Assembly: GCA_008931825.1 (NCBI GenBank)
Contig: QXVZ01032436.1
Span: 1 to 37,869, forward strand
Reading direction: 5' to 3'
Origin: Phallusia fumigata
Lineage: Eukaryota; Chordata; Ascidiacea; Phlebobranchia; Ascidiidae
Length of the DNA: 37,869 nucleotides
The first letter of the stretch is position 1. Every line of letters begins with the position of its first letter. This document shows, piece by piece, positions 1 to 9,733 of this stretch. The notes beneath the pieces are model-generated. The model was not told where the DNA came from and made no database searches. It was given only the letters and a program-made list of their open reading frames with translations. The translations under genes and the position numbers were made by a program.

Positions 1-714
1 TTATTATCTTCTTTTTAATACTCATCAATTGTTTTTCCTTAGATGAAGGTTTGCATAAAAAAGAAAGTCCAAACTGTAAACATGAAAAAAAACTTTTGTG
101 TTTATTTTATGGCATTGTAATCAAACCCTACCATAAAAATCTTCTTTACTATTGTTTAACATTTAGGGTTTGTTGGGGAAAACGCTTGTCATAAAGAGAT
201 TTTGTTGTCTAAGGTAACAAGAGAGCAATGCCAACATATTTTTAAAACACATATATTGTTCTAGAGGAAAAATACAAGTTAATATTATTTTTGCCAAGCG
301 ATGATGACAAGAACTTGTTTTCTTCTTTTTGTTGAAAATCTTGATTCTGTACCAAATATACCATACTTCATTTATAATACGTTGGGTTTTGATTTAGTTG
401 CCTTTACCCTTCAGCCATCCCAAAAGGTTTTGACACTTTTTGTTTTGTTTTATGTTCAGCTCAGACCCGAAACATGTCAGTAATTGTTAAAAGTCGTGTG
501 GGTTGTGTATCGATATCATGTTTCTGTAATGGATATAACTGAAATGTCATTGGAACCAGTAGGTCACATTATCTGTTCCAGTTGTGGCATTAAAGAGCTG
601 ATTTTGGAATAGTTAGGCTTTAAAGGTCAAAAAAGGTCATTGGAAATTTTTTGGTTTGACATGCACATTTGCAACCAGGTTTGATGTTCAATCTTTGAAC
701 TTTTTATTTTGTAG
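1..714. other. No recognisable exon; probable intron or 5' part of tektin-like gene
   Basis: AT-rich sequence upstream of the first recognised exon of the tektin-like gene. The downstream exons encode only about 294 residues, so the N-terminal part of that protein must lie upstream of the window or in exons I could not recognise here. The open frame at 301-483 is low complexity (Phe/Leu rich from T-runs) and has no family resemblance. The segment 569-714 is the first part of a block repeated after the n at 792. Confidence 0.4.
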
Positions 715-1015
715 GTAGTGGATGGCGCTGACGATTTGCTGAGCACTGAACGATTGTCACTGCTTCGGATCAAACGCACACTTGAGGGCGANTTATCTGT
801 TCCAGTTGTGGCATTAAAGAGCTGATTTTGGAATAGTTAGGCTTTAAAGGTCAAAAAAGGTCATTGGAAATTTTTTGGTTTGACATGCACATTTGCAACC
901 AGGTTTGATGTTCAATCTTTGAACTTTTTATTTTGTAGGTAGTGGATGGCGCTGACGATTTGCTGAGCACTGAACGATTGTCACTGCTTCGGATCAAACG
1001 CACACTTGAGGGCGA
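569..1015. repeat. Perfect 223-bp direct duplication around a single n (assembly overlap)
   Basis: Bases 569-791 are repeated as 793-1015, separated only by n at 792. The copies look identical over their whole length and include the splice acceptor and first 77 bases of the tektin-like exon. Perfect identity ending exactly at an n is what an unmerged contig overlap gives; I treat the copy at 715-791 as not a real exon. Confidence 0.93.
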
Positions 1016-3541
1016 GCTAAGAGCAACTCAAAAGCAATTACAGGTTTTATATCAAGCTGGTTTGTTGCTTGTCACTTGAAATTTCCCACAAAGATTTTCA
1101 CTAGTAACAGTTGGATATTGTTGTTTTAGCTGACAGATGCTTGATACAGCTTTGAAACAGGAAATATTTTTGTGAAATCATATTTTTAAGGTTTTGGCGA
1201 CAGCTCGGAAACGATTGTCGGATACTCTTCAAGAACGCAATCGTGTTTTGGATCTTGTCACCCATGCAGTTTCATCAGCCAGACCTTCTTCAGGAAGAGT
1301 TTCGGCCAGGGCAACATCACCAGCTGGAAGAAATTCAACAGGGTAAATGGAATAAACTTGTTAAAATCACTTTTTATAAGTATGACAAAAACAAAGACAA
1401 AACTGAACTAAATTAAATTTGCCCAGTAAAAAATAAAAGTGACTGATTTGTGTTTGCAAATTATATTTTTGGATTAGGTTTGCTGTGTATTTTATTTTAT
1501 TCTTTAAAAAATTTCTTTTCACCATATACACAAAACAAAAAAAACTTATAAAGATTGTGTAATGTGCATGACATTAGCCAATGTTGGCAACAATATTAGG
1601 TTTGATGATGTGCATAAAATATGTATTAATGCATTCAAAATGGCTGTTCAAAATATCCACGTATTAAGGGCTGTAACCATTTGAGCACAGCCGGCAGAAT
1701 TTGCGTTCAAGTGCTCTTGTCTATCGCGTCAGCCACTTTCAATGTTTTACCAAACCTTTCCAGTCTAGCCGCAACGCTCATGAAATCCTCGTGTGACTTT
1801 TATGGAGCAAAGTTATTGTAGCAGACTCCATTGTCCTGTTATCGCCACAATCTACCTCTTGACTGAAAACTGCTACAACTTTTAATCCGCCGCAAACCAT
1901 TGTATGAAGGAATCTGAGCTGCCAATGTCAAAGCTTTTGTTTATTTAAACTTTTCTCGACAAAGTTCACCAACACTTCTCAGTTAAAAGATCGTATTTTT
2001 AATTCTTTTTACTTTTTGCTTTTGCCAGCTAAAATAACTTTGTCCTCTTTTGTGGACACATTGCATTGTTGCGTCATATATATACTTATGACGTTATCAT
2101 TTTGTGCGTGTATTCAGAGCTTATGAGCCGCCAGAAACACCAGAACCAGATCCGATTGGTCCGTACACACCGGAAGCTGCGGAGGCTGTCCAATCAGCCA
2201 CTGACGCGCGTCAGAGCTCATCCGCACTCAGGCGGGAAATTCGTGACGTCATCGACAGGTGACGTCATGTCTCAAATTAAACACCTTATGTGTAAACCAG
2301 CTTTTGAAGTAGCTTTATGGAATATTGGTGAACTATACGTTAAAAAGATAAGCAATGCCATAATTTGGAGGTTAATAAATAATTTGTTGCAATGCAGATG
2401 TCAGTCGGAACAGAAGATGGCGCACATGACCGTCAACAATGGGATGACACAGAAAATCGCCGAGACTGTCACACTTACTGTAAGTTAACTTAACAAATAC
2501 GACTCTGTACTGACTGCTGGTGGTCGACTGCTGGAGTTTGGTGATGCTTGAAAAGCACTGATTAGAATTCATATCCTTGCACCCATAGTTGAGTTATACA
2601 ACTTACATGGCAGCTTTGAACCTGCTGCGGACATTTATTTTGTGCTATTTTATTTGCAGCAACATCTTCAAGTGAACCATGGCGAAAACCGGGCAGCCAT
2701 TCACAGGTCACAAAGGCATTATGACCTCACAGAGAAGGCGCAGGGCTACACACTCGGTCCTGTCGCGTACAACGATCTGACGACAAGAGAAAGATTAAAC
2801 AGACCTCTTGTGAAAGTTTATCAGCGACATCCGGGAACCCAGCTGCCCGAAGCCCACAACCTCATCGAAGTAAGTTTCTTGTAAAACTACATGAGGCTAA
2901 CACTGGCTTAGCTCGTGGTAAGTGACGTGTTATCACCAACGAAACTTTATCTGTCCAAGTCAATAGTTCCCACCTGGGAGGAACTTACTGAGTTAATGGA
3001 GAAATTCCACATTATAGTTAAGTTATTCATGGTAAGTGTAGTATTTATTTTTATGTAGACCAGTTGTTCCAAACCTTAACATTACTTTATATCACTTCCT
3101 GTCTAGTAGAGGAGGAATGAAAAAATGAAAAAGGAGGGATTCGCTGAAAAGGGTTTGGAACCACTGGTATAAGAGAGTGTAGAGAACTGTTTTTTACCGT
3201 TCACTTTACAAAAACAGCTTTAAAGTCTGCTTTAAGCGCGCAAAATCTGCGCTACTCACAATGGGAACGATTGTTTGTTTTTTCGTCAGCAAAAAAATGG
3301 CTTGGGCTTCAAAACTCTGTTCAACACTTTCTATTCTTTCCTGCAGGGAAACGTGGGTTTGTCTCAATCCTTGAAAGCTACAAGTCGGAACGTGGCACTT
3401 CTTCATCTGGCCAGGCTTCGTCTCAGCGATGACATGAGAGATAAGCGAGTCGCGTCAAGTATCGACAGCGCCATCGTGCGGTTGCGCAGACGCCGCAGCA
3501 ACTACCGCTGGGTGATGGAAGGCGAAAACTTAAATGTTTAG
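715..3541 (+). CDS. TEKTL1: Tektin-like protein (TEKTL1/CCDC105-like), C-terminal exons
   Basis: Partial gene. Exons I can join in frame: 939-1043, 1191-1342, 2118-2258, 2398-2479, 2660-2869, 3347-3541 (stop TAG). All have GT/AG borders, compatible phases, and together give 294 C-terminal residues. 715-791 is an artefactual second copy of the first exon start (see n at 792). The protein is charged and helical; the stretch MTQKIAETVTL and then RERLNRPLVKVYQRHPGTQL resemble the second half of the tektin rod, where true tektins have an RPNVELCRD signature. A Pro-rich linker (YEPPETPEPDPIGPYTPE) precedes it, which I associate with CCDC105/TEKTL1 rather than tektins 1-5. The known role of the family is in microtubule inner or axonemal structures of cilia and sperm flagella. 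The last 20 residues are very Arg-rich (RLRRRRSNYRW). A non-autonomous transposon lies in the last intron. A possible weak poly(A) signal AATACA occurs at 3579. The family is fairly sure; the exact orthologue is less so. Confidence 0.65.
2961..3166. mobile_element. Non-autonomous hAT-like MITE, copy 1
   Basis: About 206 bp in the last intron of the tektin-like gene. Ends are imperfect inverted repeats: CAATAGTTCCCACC at the left and GGTTTGGAACCACTG at the right (reverse complement CAGTGGTTCCAAACC). The interior (GTCTAGTAGAGGAGGAAT and the run TAAGTGTAGTATTTATTTTTA) is shared with elements at 26330-26543 and 27593-27805. CAGTGGTTCC-type ends are typical of hAT-superfamily MITEs. No coding capacity. 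I did not find a clear 8-bp target duplication. Confidence 0.7.
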
Positions 3542-4507
3542 GTCATGGCTGAAAAATGTATTTCAAAGTGTGATTTCTAATACAAAACGCTTACAAATAT
3601 TTTGCACCGCTGAATTTCCCGCCTTTTTAGCGTCACTGTCACCTTTGTTACGTCGCAAATACCCCCCTTCTGAAGTGTTTGTGGTTACTTAGATAACCAA
3701 CATACAAGTTGCCTGTTTCTATCTGCCTTCTGTTAAGGTTTGTACATAAATATACACAAGTTAGCGAATTGCACCCCGCATAGAGATTAAGCGTGAAAAT
3801 TGTAAATTGCCAAACATGCACGTGTTCCGTTATTGTGTGTGCCAACTTCACAAAATTAATTCAACACTTCCAAACTGCTCTCGAGTTTTGTTCACTGTCG
3901 AGACATTGTTACCGAAATAAAATTTACTGCAGATTTTACTTCCACGTTCAAGTATTCACGTTTCTTTAGGAAGTTACAACCCTTGGAAACCTTACGACAT
4001 TTTAAATGTTTATGAAAAAAACCAGCTCCAAGCCCCGAATATATCCAATGAAAAACGTCGCAGTAGACGGATATAGATTGACAAGCAAAACTGCATATGT
4101 AGGTAAAAAGCACAGGAAAGACAAGGAAAGATTTAATTGAATCAAATGTAGGAGTAACAAAAAACTCGAACATGTTTAATTTCGTCACTATAGTTAGTCA
4201 TGTTTAGGAAACCGACTCTATGTTGTGTTTCGGGAGAAAAGTAAACAAACCTCTTATTAACCCATAACCTGAACCATACACGTTTTTAAGGTGTTTCACG
4301 GATTTTCTTGGAAGTAGGAAACGTGTTGGGGTTTTTAGCCACGATTTAATGAGTAAGTTTTGGTTTGACAAGCATCAACATACAATGTACAGGCGACCGC
4401 GATATGAGGTTTTTTATGATTTTAATCTGATTTTAACTCCGCTGTATTTTTTTAATTTGAATAAGTTGTATTTTTTACAAGCACAGTTTGTGCTACAATA
4501 ACAAAAT
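3542..4507. other. Intergenic, no gene seen
   Basis: Between the tektin-like stop and the DHRS4-like start. The reverse-strand open frame 3892-4188 has no recognisable domain and is probably chance. AT-rich sequence directly upstream of 4508 should hold the promoter of the DHRS4-like gene, but I see no clear TATA or splice acceptor that fixes a leader. Confidence 0.5.
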
Positions 4508-5338
4508 ATGTTTTCGAATCTGATTGTTCGAAGTTTTATAACGTCATCCAAGCAGTTAAATTTGAATGGAAAGACTGCAGTTGTGGTTGCCGGGACAAAA
4601 GGAATCGGTTTTGCTATAGCGAGAAGATTGGGATTGGCAGGAGCCGATGTGGTTGTAAGCAGCAGGAAACAATCAAACGTGGATAAAGCGGTTTCCACGC
4701 TGCAGGATGAAAGCCTTAAAGTCATTGGTTTTCCATGTCACGCTGGAAAATCGGATGATCGGAAGCGTTTACTCACGGAAGTGAAAAAGATTTACGGCGG
4801 TTTCGATATTTTAGTTTCCAACGCTGGAATCAATTTGTATTTTGGTGGAACTTTGAAAACTGCTGAGTCAGCTTTCGATTACATGATGCAGCTCAACGTT
4901 AAATCGATGTTCCAATTGATTCAAGAGAGCGTTCCCATTATGACGTCACGCCCAAATCCTTCCATTACTGTGATGTCATCGGTCGCCGGAGCCCTGTCAT
5001 CCAGACACATTGGGATTTACTCGGTCAGCAAAGCGGCTTTGACTTCGCTCACAAAAGTTCTTACTCCGGAGCTGGCCAGGAAAAATATCCGGATCAACTG
5101 CATCGGCCCTGGGATGATAGAAACCGATTTCAACGATCCAAGCAACTGGTCACCACATACGAAAGATTACATGGGAAACATTGTGTCGAATATCCCATTT
5201 GGACGGCAAGGATCTCCGGAGGAATGCTCCGGAATTGTGGCGTTTCTCTCATCGGACGAAGCCACCTACATCACAGGGCAAACTATCTACATTGACGGAG
5301 GTTACATGTGCGATGTAGTTAAAATGTCCGAAGAGTGA
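4508..5338 (+). CDS. DHRS4: Short-chain dehydrogenase/reductase, DHRS4-like (copy 1, intact)
   Basis: Intronless 276-residue classical SDR. The cofactor-binding glycine motif is AGTKGIG (28-34), followed by DHRS4-like RRLGLAGADVVVSSRKQ, where SSRKQ suits an NADP(H) enzyme. The structural NAG motif is SNAG (104-107). The catalytic tetrad is N130, S158, Y171 and K175 (YSVSK). IRINCIGPGMIETDF follows and a GIVAFLSSDEATYITGQT segment near the end matches the family. DHRS4 enzymes reduce carbonyls such as retinal and diketones. Mammalian DHRS4 ends in a peroxisomal -SRL signal; this protein ends in -SEE, so it lacks one. Its N terminus (MFSNLIVRSFITSSKQ) has Arg, Ser and hydrophobic residues and no early acid, which could suit a mitochondrial presequence (inference). 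Vertebrate orthologues have several exons, so the intronless state suggests an old retrocopy. The start is the ATG that aligns with copy 2. Confidence 0.85.
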   Translation: MFSNLIVRSFITSSKQLNLNGKTAVVVAGTKGIGFAIARRLGLAGADVVVSSRKQSNVDKAVSTLQDESLKVIGFPCHAGKSDDRKRLLTEVKKIYGGFDILVSNAGINLYFGGTLKTAESAFDYMMQLNVKSMFQLIQESVPIMTSRPNPSITVMSSVAGALSSRHIGIYSVSKAALTSLTKVLTPELARKNIRINCIGPGMIETDFNDPSNWSPHTKDYMGNIVSNIPFGRQGSPEECSGIVAFLSSDEATYITGQTIYIDGGYMCDVVKMSEE

Positions 5339-6111
5339 ACAAACGTTCATTCCTACAGAAACTTATGAAAAGAGCAACCAACATTTATTTGGTTGTCATT
5401 GTTTTGTTTTAGCGGGGTGACGTAGTTTGCATTTTTAGCGTTTTCTTGGGAAATCGCGTGGTTCGTGAAATGTGATATTTCACGAATTACAATTTTTCAC
5501 AGAACGTGCCTCCGTCATATTTTCGTGCCAACTCAGTTGTTTACGAACCTTTGCGATTCAAAGCTGTTTTGTTGATTTTTGGCAAAGATTTTTGCTTCTT
5601 GAATCGTTGTTGCAAGGAAACCATGGCTTGTATTTACTGCACAAACTAACTCACAAACAACTGTACCTTTGCAACTATTGCAAACCTCTGTACAACTTTT
5701 TCCCGACGCAAGTTAAACATGTTTTCATTTTCGTTGGCTTGCTGCGTGTTGACTGGAGGGTAAAATCAAAAAAATGAAGGGCACAACCGGTGGATCAAGG
5801 TTAAACGCGCTGCAGCGACACCGGCCTTGCAAGGGGTTACATCGTTCGGTGAAGTCAGTTAGGTTACAAATATTCGGTTTGGTCGAATACAAGTCGAATA
5901 TACATGCCCAATTAATATGCACAACTCTCAGCCACAAACAGCCAATAAACACAAGGTGGCAGCATATACAAGGTGTTGATACATTCGGCAATTATTACGT
6001 TTGTTCACCACAAAGGAAGGTTCATAATGCCACATATGTTCACGCATTTATTCGTACGTACAAGAAACAACAATATTTCGTTTGTCATTGATGAAAACTT
6101 GAAGTTCATAT
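5339..6111. other. Intergenic between the two DHRS4-like genes, no gene seen
   Basis: This is the shared 3' side of two converging genes. Similarity between the two copies stops within the last ten codons, so this spacer is not itself palindromic. Open frames at 5472-5777, 5725-5991 and 5774-6091 overlap each other on both strands and show no domain; I regard them as chance. No clear AATAAA was seen for copy 1. Confidence 0.5.
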
Positions 6112-7158
6112 TTATGACCCTTTGTTTAAGAAGCCTCCGTCAACATAGATGGTCTGCCCTGTGATGTAGGTGGCTTCGTCCGATGAGAGAAACGCCACAA
6201 TTCCGGAGCATTCCTCCGGAGATCCTTGCCGTCCAAATGGGATATTCGACACAATGTTTCCCATGTAATCTTTCGTTTGTGGTGACCAGTTGCTTGGATC
6301 GTTGAAATCGGTTTCTATCATTCCAGGGCCGATGCAGTTGATCCGGATATTTTTCCTGGCCAGCTCCGGAGTAAGAACTTTTGNTGCCCTGTGATGTAGG
6401 TGGCTTCGTCCGATGAGAGAAACGCCACAATTCCGGAGCATTCCTCCGGAGATCCTTGCCGTCCAAATGGGATATTCGACACAATGTTTCCCATGTAATC
6501 TTTCGTTTGTGGTGACCAGTTGCTTGGATCGTTGAAATCGGTTTCTATCATTCCAGGGCCGATGCAGTTGATCCGGATATTTTTCCTGGCCAGCTCCGGA
6601 GTAAGAACTTTTGTGAGCGAAGTCAAAGCCGCTTTGCCGACCGAGTAAATCCCAAAGTGATCAAAACATGCAGAACCAGCCTGTGATGACATCACAGTAA
6701 TGGAAGGATTTGGGCGTGACGTCATAATGGGAACGCTCTCTTGAATCAATTGAAACGTCGTTTTAACGTTGAGCTGCATCATATAATCGAAAGCTGACTC
6801 AGCAGTTTTCAAAGTTTCTCCAAAATACAAATTGATTCCAGCGTTGGAAACTAAAATATCGAAACCGCCGTAAATCTTTTTCACTTCCGTGAGTAAACGC
6901 TTCCGATCATCCGATTTTCCAGCGTGACATGGAAAACCAATGACTTTAAGGCTTTCATCCTGCAGCGTGGAAACCGCTTTATCCACGTTTGATTGTTTCC
7001 TGCTGCTTACAACCACATCGGCTCCTGCCAATCCCAATCTTCTCGCTATAGCGAAACCGATTCCTTTTTGTCCCGGCTACCACAACTGCAGTCTTTCCAT
7101 TCAAATTTAACTGCTTGGATGACGATATAAAACTTCGAACAATCAGATTCGAAAACAT
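6112..7158 (-). pseudogene. DHRS4: DHRS4-like SDR, copy 2, frameshifted as assembled
   Basis: Inverted paralogue of the gene at 4508-5338, also intronless, start codon at 7156-7158 and stop at 6112-6114. Removing the artefactual duplication around n 6384 leaves 817 bases, one more than a whole number of codons. The extra base is in a run of five A (coding strand; T5 at 7065-7069) where copy 1 has four, within the glycine motif, so the N-terminal ~30 residues are out of frame with the rest. It could be a sequencing error (homopolymer) or a real inactivating mutation. The remainder keeps SNAG, the catalytic Tyr and Lys (YSVGK) and is almost identical to copy 1, except for a cluster of changes just before the Tyr and a different C terminus (VDGGFLNKGS). 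The preserved frame over about 240 residues argues for a working gene with a base-call error. Confidence 0.75.
6155..6613. repeat. Perfect 229-bp direct duplication around a single n (assembly overlap)
   Basis: 6155-6383 is repeated as 6385-6613 with n at 6384 between them. It interrupts DHRS4-like copy 2 and would duplicate the C-terminal half of the enzyme. The block begins and ends exactly at the n, as expected from two contigs whose overlapping ends were not merged. Confidence 0.93.
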
Positions 7159-8638
7159 TTTCCTTAGCGCTTTTAACCTGATTAACCTTAACAAAGCCTG
7201 AAGAATTTAACGCCGATCGTGGTTGAGTCAAACTAAATGACATTTGATGTGAGGTATTTTCTTATCAGTCGATGTTTCCGTTTAGCAAAGTGGAACAGTT
7301 TAAATTCAGGCTTTCTTAGAAAAAATCTTGAGATTCGTTAAAGGTTGTGTTTCGCAAAAACCCATCCGGAAAACTTTTCCCAAACCTAGATATTAAGGCG
7401 ACGAGCTAAAACGCTATGCTATTTAGGCATATAGTTTGGGTTTAATGCACGAGCTCATTTACTTACCTCCAGTTGCAAACTTGTTAAAACAAAACTTAAC
7501 AGAAAATGAAATAATCAGAAACATACAGAACTTGATGTTAACATGCTAAACGACTACAAACTTCTCCTAATGTGACAAACATCTGCACAAGTTTCGCCAA
7601 AAAGTTTTTTTTCGTTAGTTTGCAGAGTGTTTAGTGAAGGATGAAATAACTGTGTTGCAATAAGCGAGACTTGTGTACGCATCACTGGATGTCGCAAAGT
7701 TGTTGACGTGGTCGTAGACAAGTGGGACTAAAATGATTGTGGAATTATTGAGCTCATGTAGTTTTAGCTCTTGCCAAAACCCTTTAAATGTTTAACGTTT
7801 ATCAAAATTGGTTGGCTAATCCATAGAAGCATATGAACTTAACTTGAGAAAAGCAGGCCGAGCGAATACCAATCTATTGTGACAAAAAGCTGCTTACAGT
7901 TTGGCTAATTCCCTCCAATGTCACCCCCAGTCGTGTTTTCTTAAATTGCGCCAAACTCACTCTCTTGTGAGCCCCGCCACATAACACCTTATAATGACGG
8001 TGTAGCTGCAGCGCATTCAACCTTGGTCCACTCCACTTTTTGCGCCTCATAACGTGTTAACGTTGCGCAGCTATTTCCGGCTTGGTGATTGATTCAGTGC
8101 TATTGTGTCGTTTTTCATTCATCAAGCGAAATAAACTCAACTCAAATCCAAAATGCATCGTTCATGTTAGGCCTTCTTGTGTTTCCCTGAGCAAAAACTT
8201 AAGCGGCGCTGCTCCAAACCAGTGGAACCCGATGGACCCAAATTAAAGTCAACAACTTTAAAAGCCCCCAAAAATCAAATTAAAAATGATCCAACAGTTT
8301 TGCAATGAGTCAGGTATCTCGACGTGGACTCATTGCGAACATAATGTTCCGTCCCCGAGGATAAAAAAGTAACGAACAAACAAAACACTTGACTGTGAGT
8401 GGAATAAATAATAGCAATGAAACATAAACCCATTATTCACACTGTGAGACAAAAAAGTATAAAGCCTACAAGTTTTCCACAAAACAGGATTTACCACAGA
8501 AATGTTAATTAAAATGAAAGGCGATCCGCAAACGATTCTTTCAAAGTAATAACATGTGTTCGCAGAAACGTTGGTTGTTTACATTTTGCAGCAACGAGTT
8601 TTAAAAGATAAAATGTCTGATTGACGACTTGGTTGTGT
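7159..8638. other. Intergenic, about 1.5 kb, no gene seen
   Basis: Should contain the upstream region of DHRS4-like copy 2. An in-frame ATG at 7192-7194 would add 12 residues (MLRLIRLKALRK) to copy 2 and would be a basic, Leu-rich presequence; copy 1 has no counterpart. Near 8131-8150 a stretch AAATAAACTCAACTCAA looks like the short-repeat tail of a retroelement. Nothing else recognised. Confidence 0.4.
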
Positions 8639-9700
8639 ATGAACGAACCAGAAAGGGTAGAAGAGCCTACAATCACTGCCGGTGGATTTACTGAAACAGA
8701 AGACAACTTTATTAAACATCGTTATCAGGTGAATATTGGCCAAAATTATCATTATTTCTATCAGAGCAACATCTAACCTTTATACTTTAGGATACATCAC
8801 ATTTTCTGTGGGTTAAACGCAACTCTTCCTCGCAACCAACACTCCCACATACAGACCAGCAACAATATTTACTGAGGACCAACAGTGGCTGGTATGAAAA
8901 GTGGATACTACTCTGGATAAATTTTATATTTTAGGCCATTTTTTGTTGAAACGGACAACTCTAAAATATGCAATCTACGCAATCTACACAACATATTCTT
9001 ATTTAAAGCATTTAGGCAATTTGAGTAGATTAGGCACACAGCCTGGTTTAATTTAACACAATCTGGAAGTTAGGCAGGGCAACTCTAATCTAGGCTACGC
9101 ACACCTGGGCATTCCGCATTGCGTGAAATTTTACCAGGCTTAAACGCCTCAGTTTGCCTGGATTGTGTTGATCAGTATATTTTGTATGGAATGCATGCCT
9201 AACCTGCTGAGCATCATATTCCTATACCGAGTGCCTAACCTGATAGGGTGAACTAAACCAGGCTGTGTGCCTAATCTACTCAAATTGCCTGAAATGCTTT
9301 AAATTGGAAAAGATTGCGTAGATTGCGTGGATTGTGTAGATTGCATATTTTAGAGTTGCCCGCCATTTTTTGTTGAAACAAGTATGACCCAAACTTTTAT
9401 ATTTAAACTACTTTAAAACTTCAGTATCTATATATCCAGAATCATGTATCATTCTTGTCTTTTTAAAGAAATGACAAAATTCAAAAATTTATCATGACAT
9501 CAGCACCTAGCGGTAAATGAAATGATATTACTTTGTTCTGATATGTGGGTTAGTTTATGATGTATAAAGTTATGTTGAAGATAATTGCTTTTTAGGCATT
9601 CATCTCATGGAAACAGTGAGGTTTTTATAAGGGACAGAACCCAGATTCCACAATCGAACTTACAAAATCAGGAGGCAACAAGATACAGACAAAATCCTAC
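8639..9700 (+). CDS. Putative small spliced gene, unknown product
   Basis: Weakly supported. An ATG exon 8639-8728 (30 codons, ends TATCAG|GTGAAT) joins in phase to 8791-8892 (34 codons, acceptor TACTTTAG, donor CTG|GTATGA), giving a polar 64-residue peptide (starts MNEPERVEEPTITAGG, contains FIKHRYQDTSHFLWVKR). The second exon is open in this frame only, and both borders are good. A further exon starts at 9597 after TTGCTTTTTAG; in phase 0 it stops quickly (AFISWKQ), in another phase it stays open to about 9725. I do not recognise the protein. The 704-bp intron holds the inverted-repeat element at 8954-9361. The last exon runs into the MRPS28 start region without a visible gap, so the pair could be a short-spaced operon, or these exons could be an untranslated leader of MRPS28. 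Confidence 0.3.
8936..9379. mobile_element. 408-bp MITE with long inverted repeats and 18-bp flanking direct repeats
   Basis: The body 8954-9361 begins GGACAACTCTAAAATATGCA and ends with its complement (TGCATATTTTAGAGTTGCCC); the inverted repeats extend, imperfectly, for over 100 bp each side through AGCATTTAGGCAATTTGAGT and AGATTAGGCACACAGCCTGG. Immediately outside is an exact 18-bp direct repeat, GCCATTTTTTGTTGAAAC, at 8936-8953 and 9362-9379. No coding capacity. I cannot assign a superfamily. Confidence 0.8.
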
Positions 9701-9733
9701 CTCAAAACTGTGTGCGCTGCTATAATCACAAGC

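Noticed and set aside
301-483. 60-residue forward open frame
   Set aside because: Phe/Leu/Thr-rich from T-runs, no splice partner, no domain.
7046-7243. 65-residue reverse frame upstream of DHRS4-like copy 2 (MSFSLTQPRSALN)
   Set aside because: It reads the start of the SDR coding region in the wrong frame before the frameshift site; not an alternative N terminus for the enzyme.
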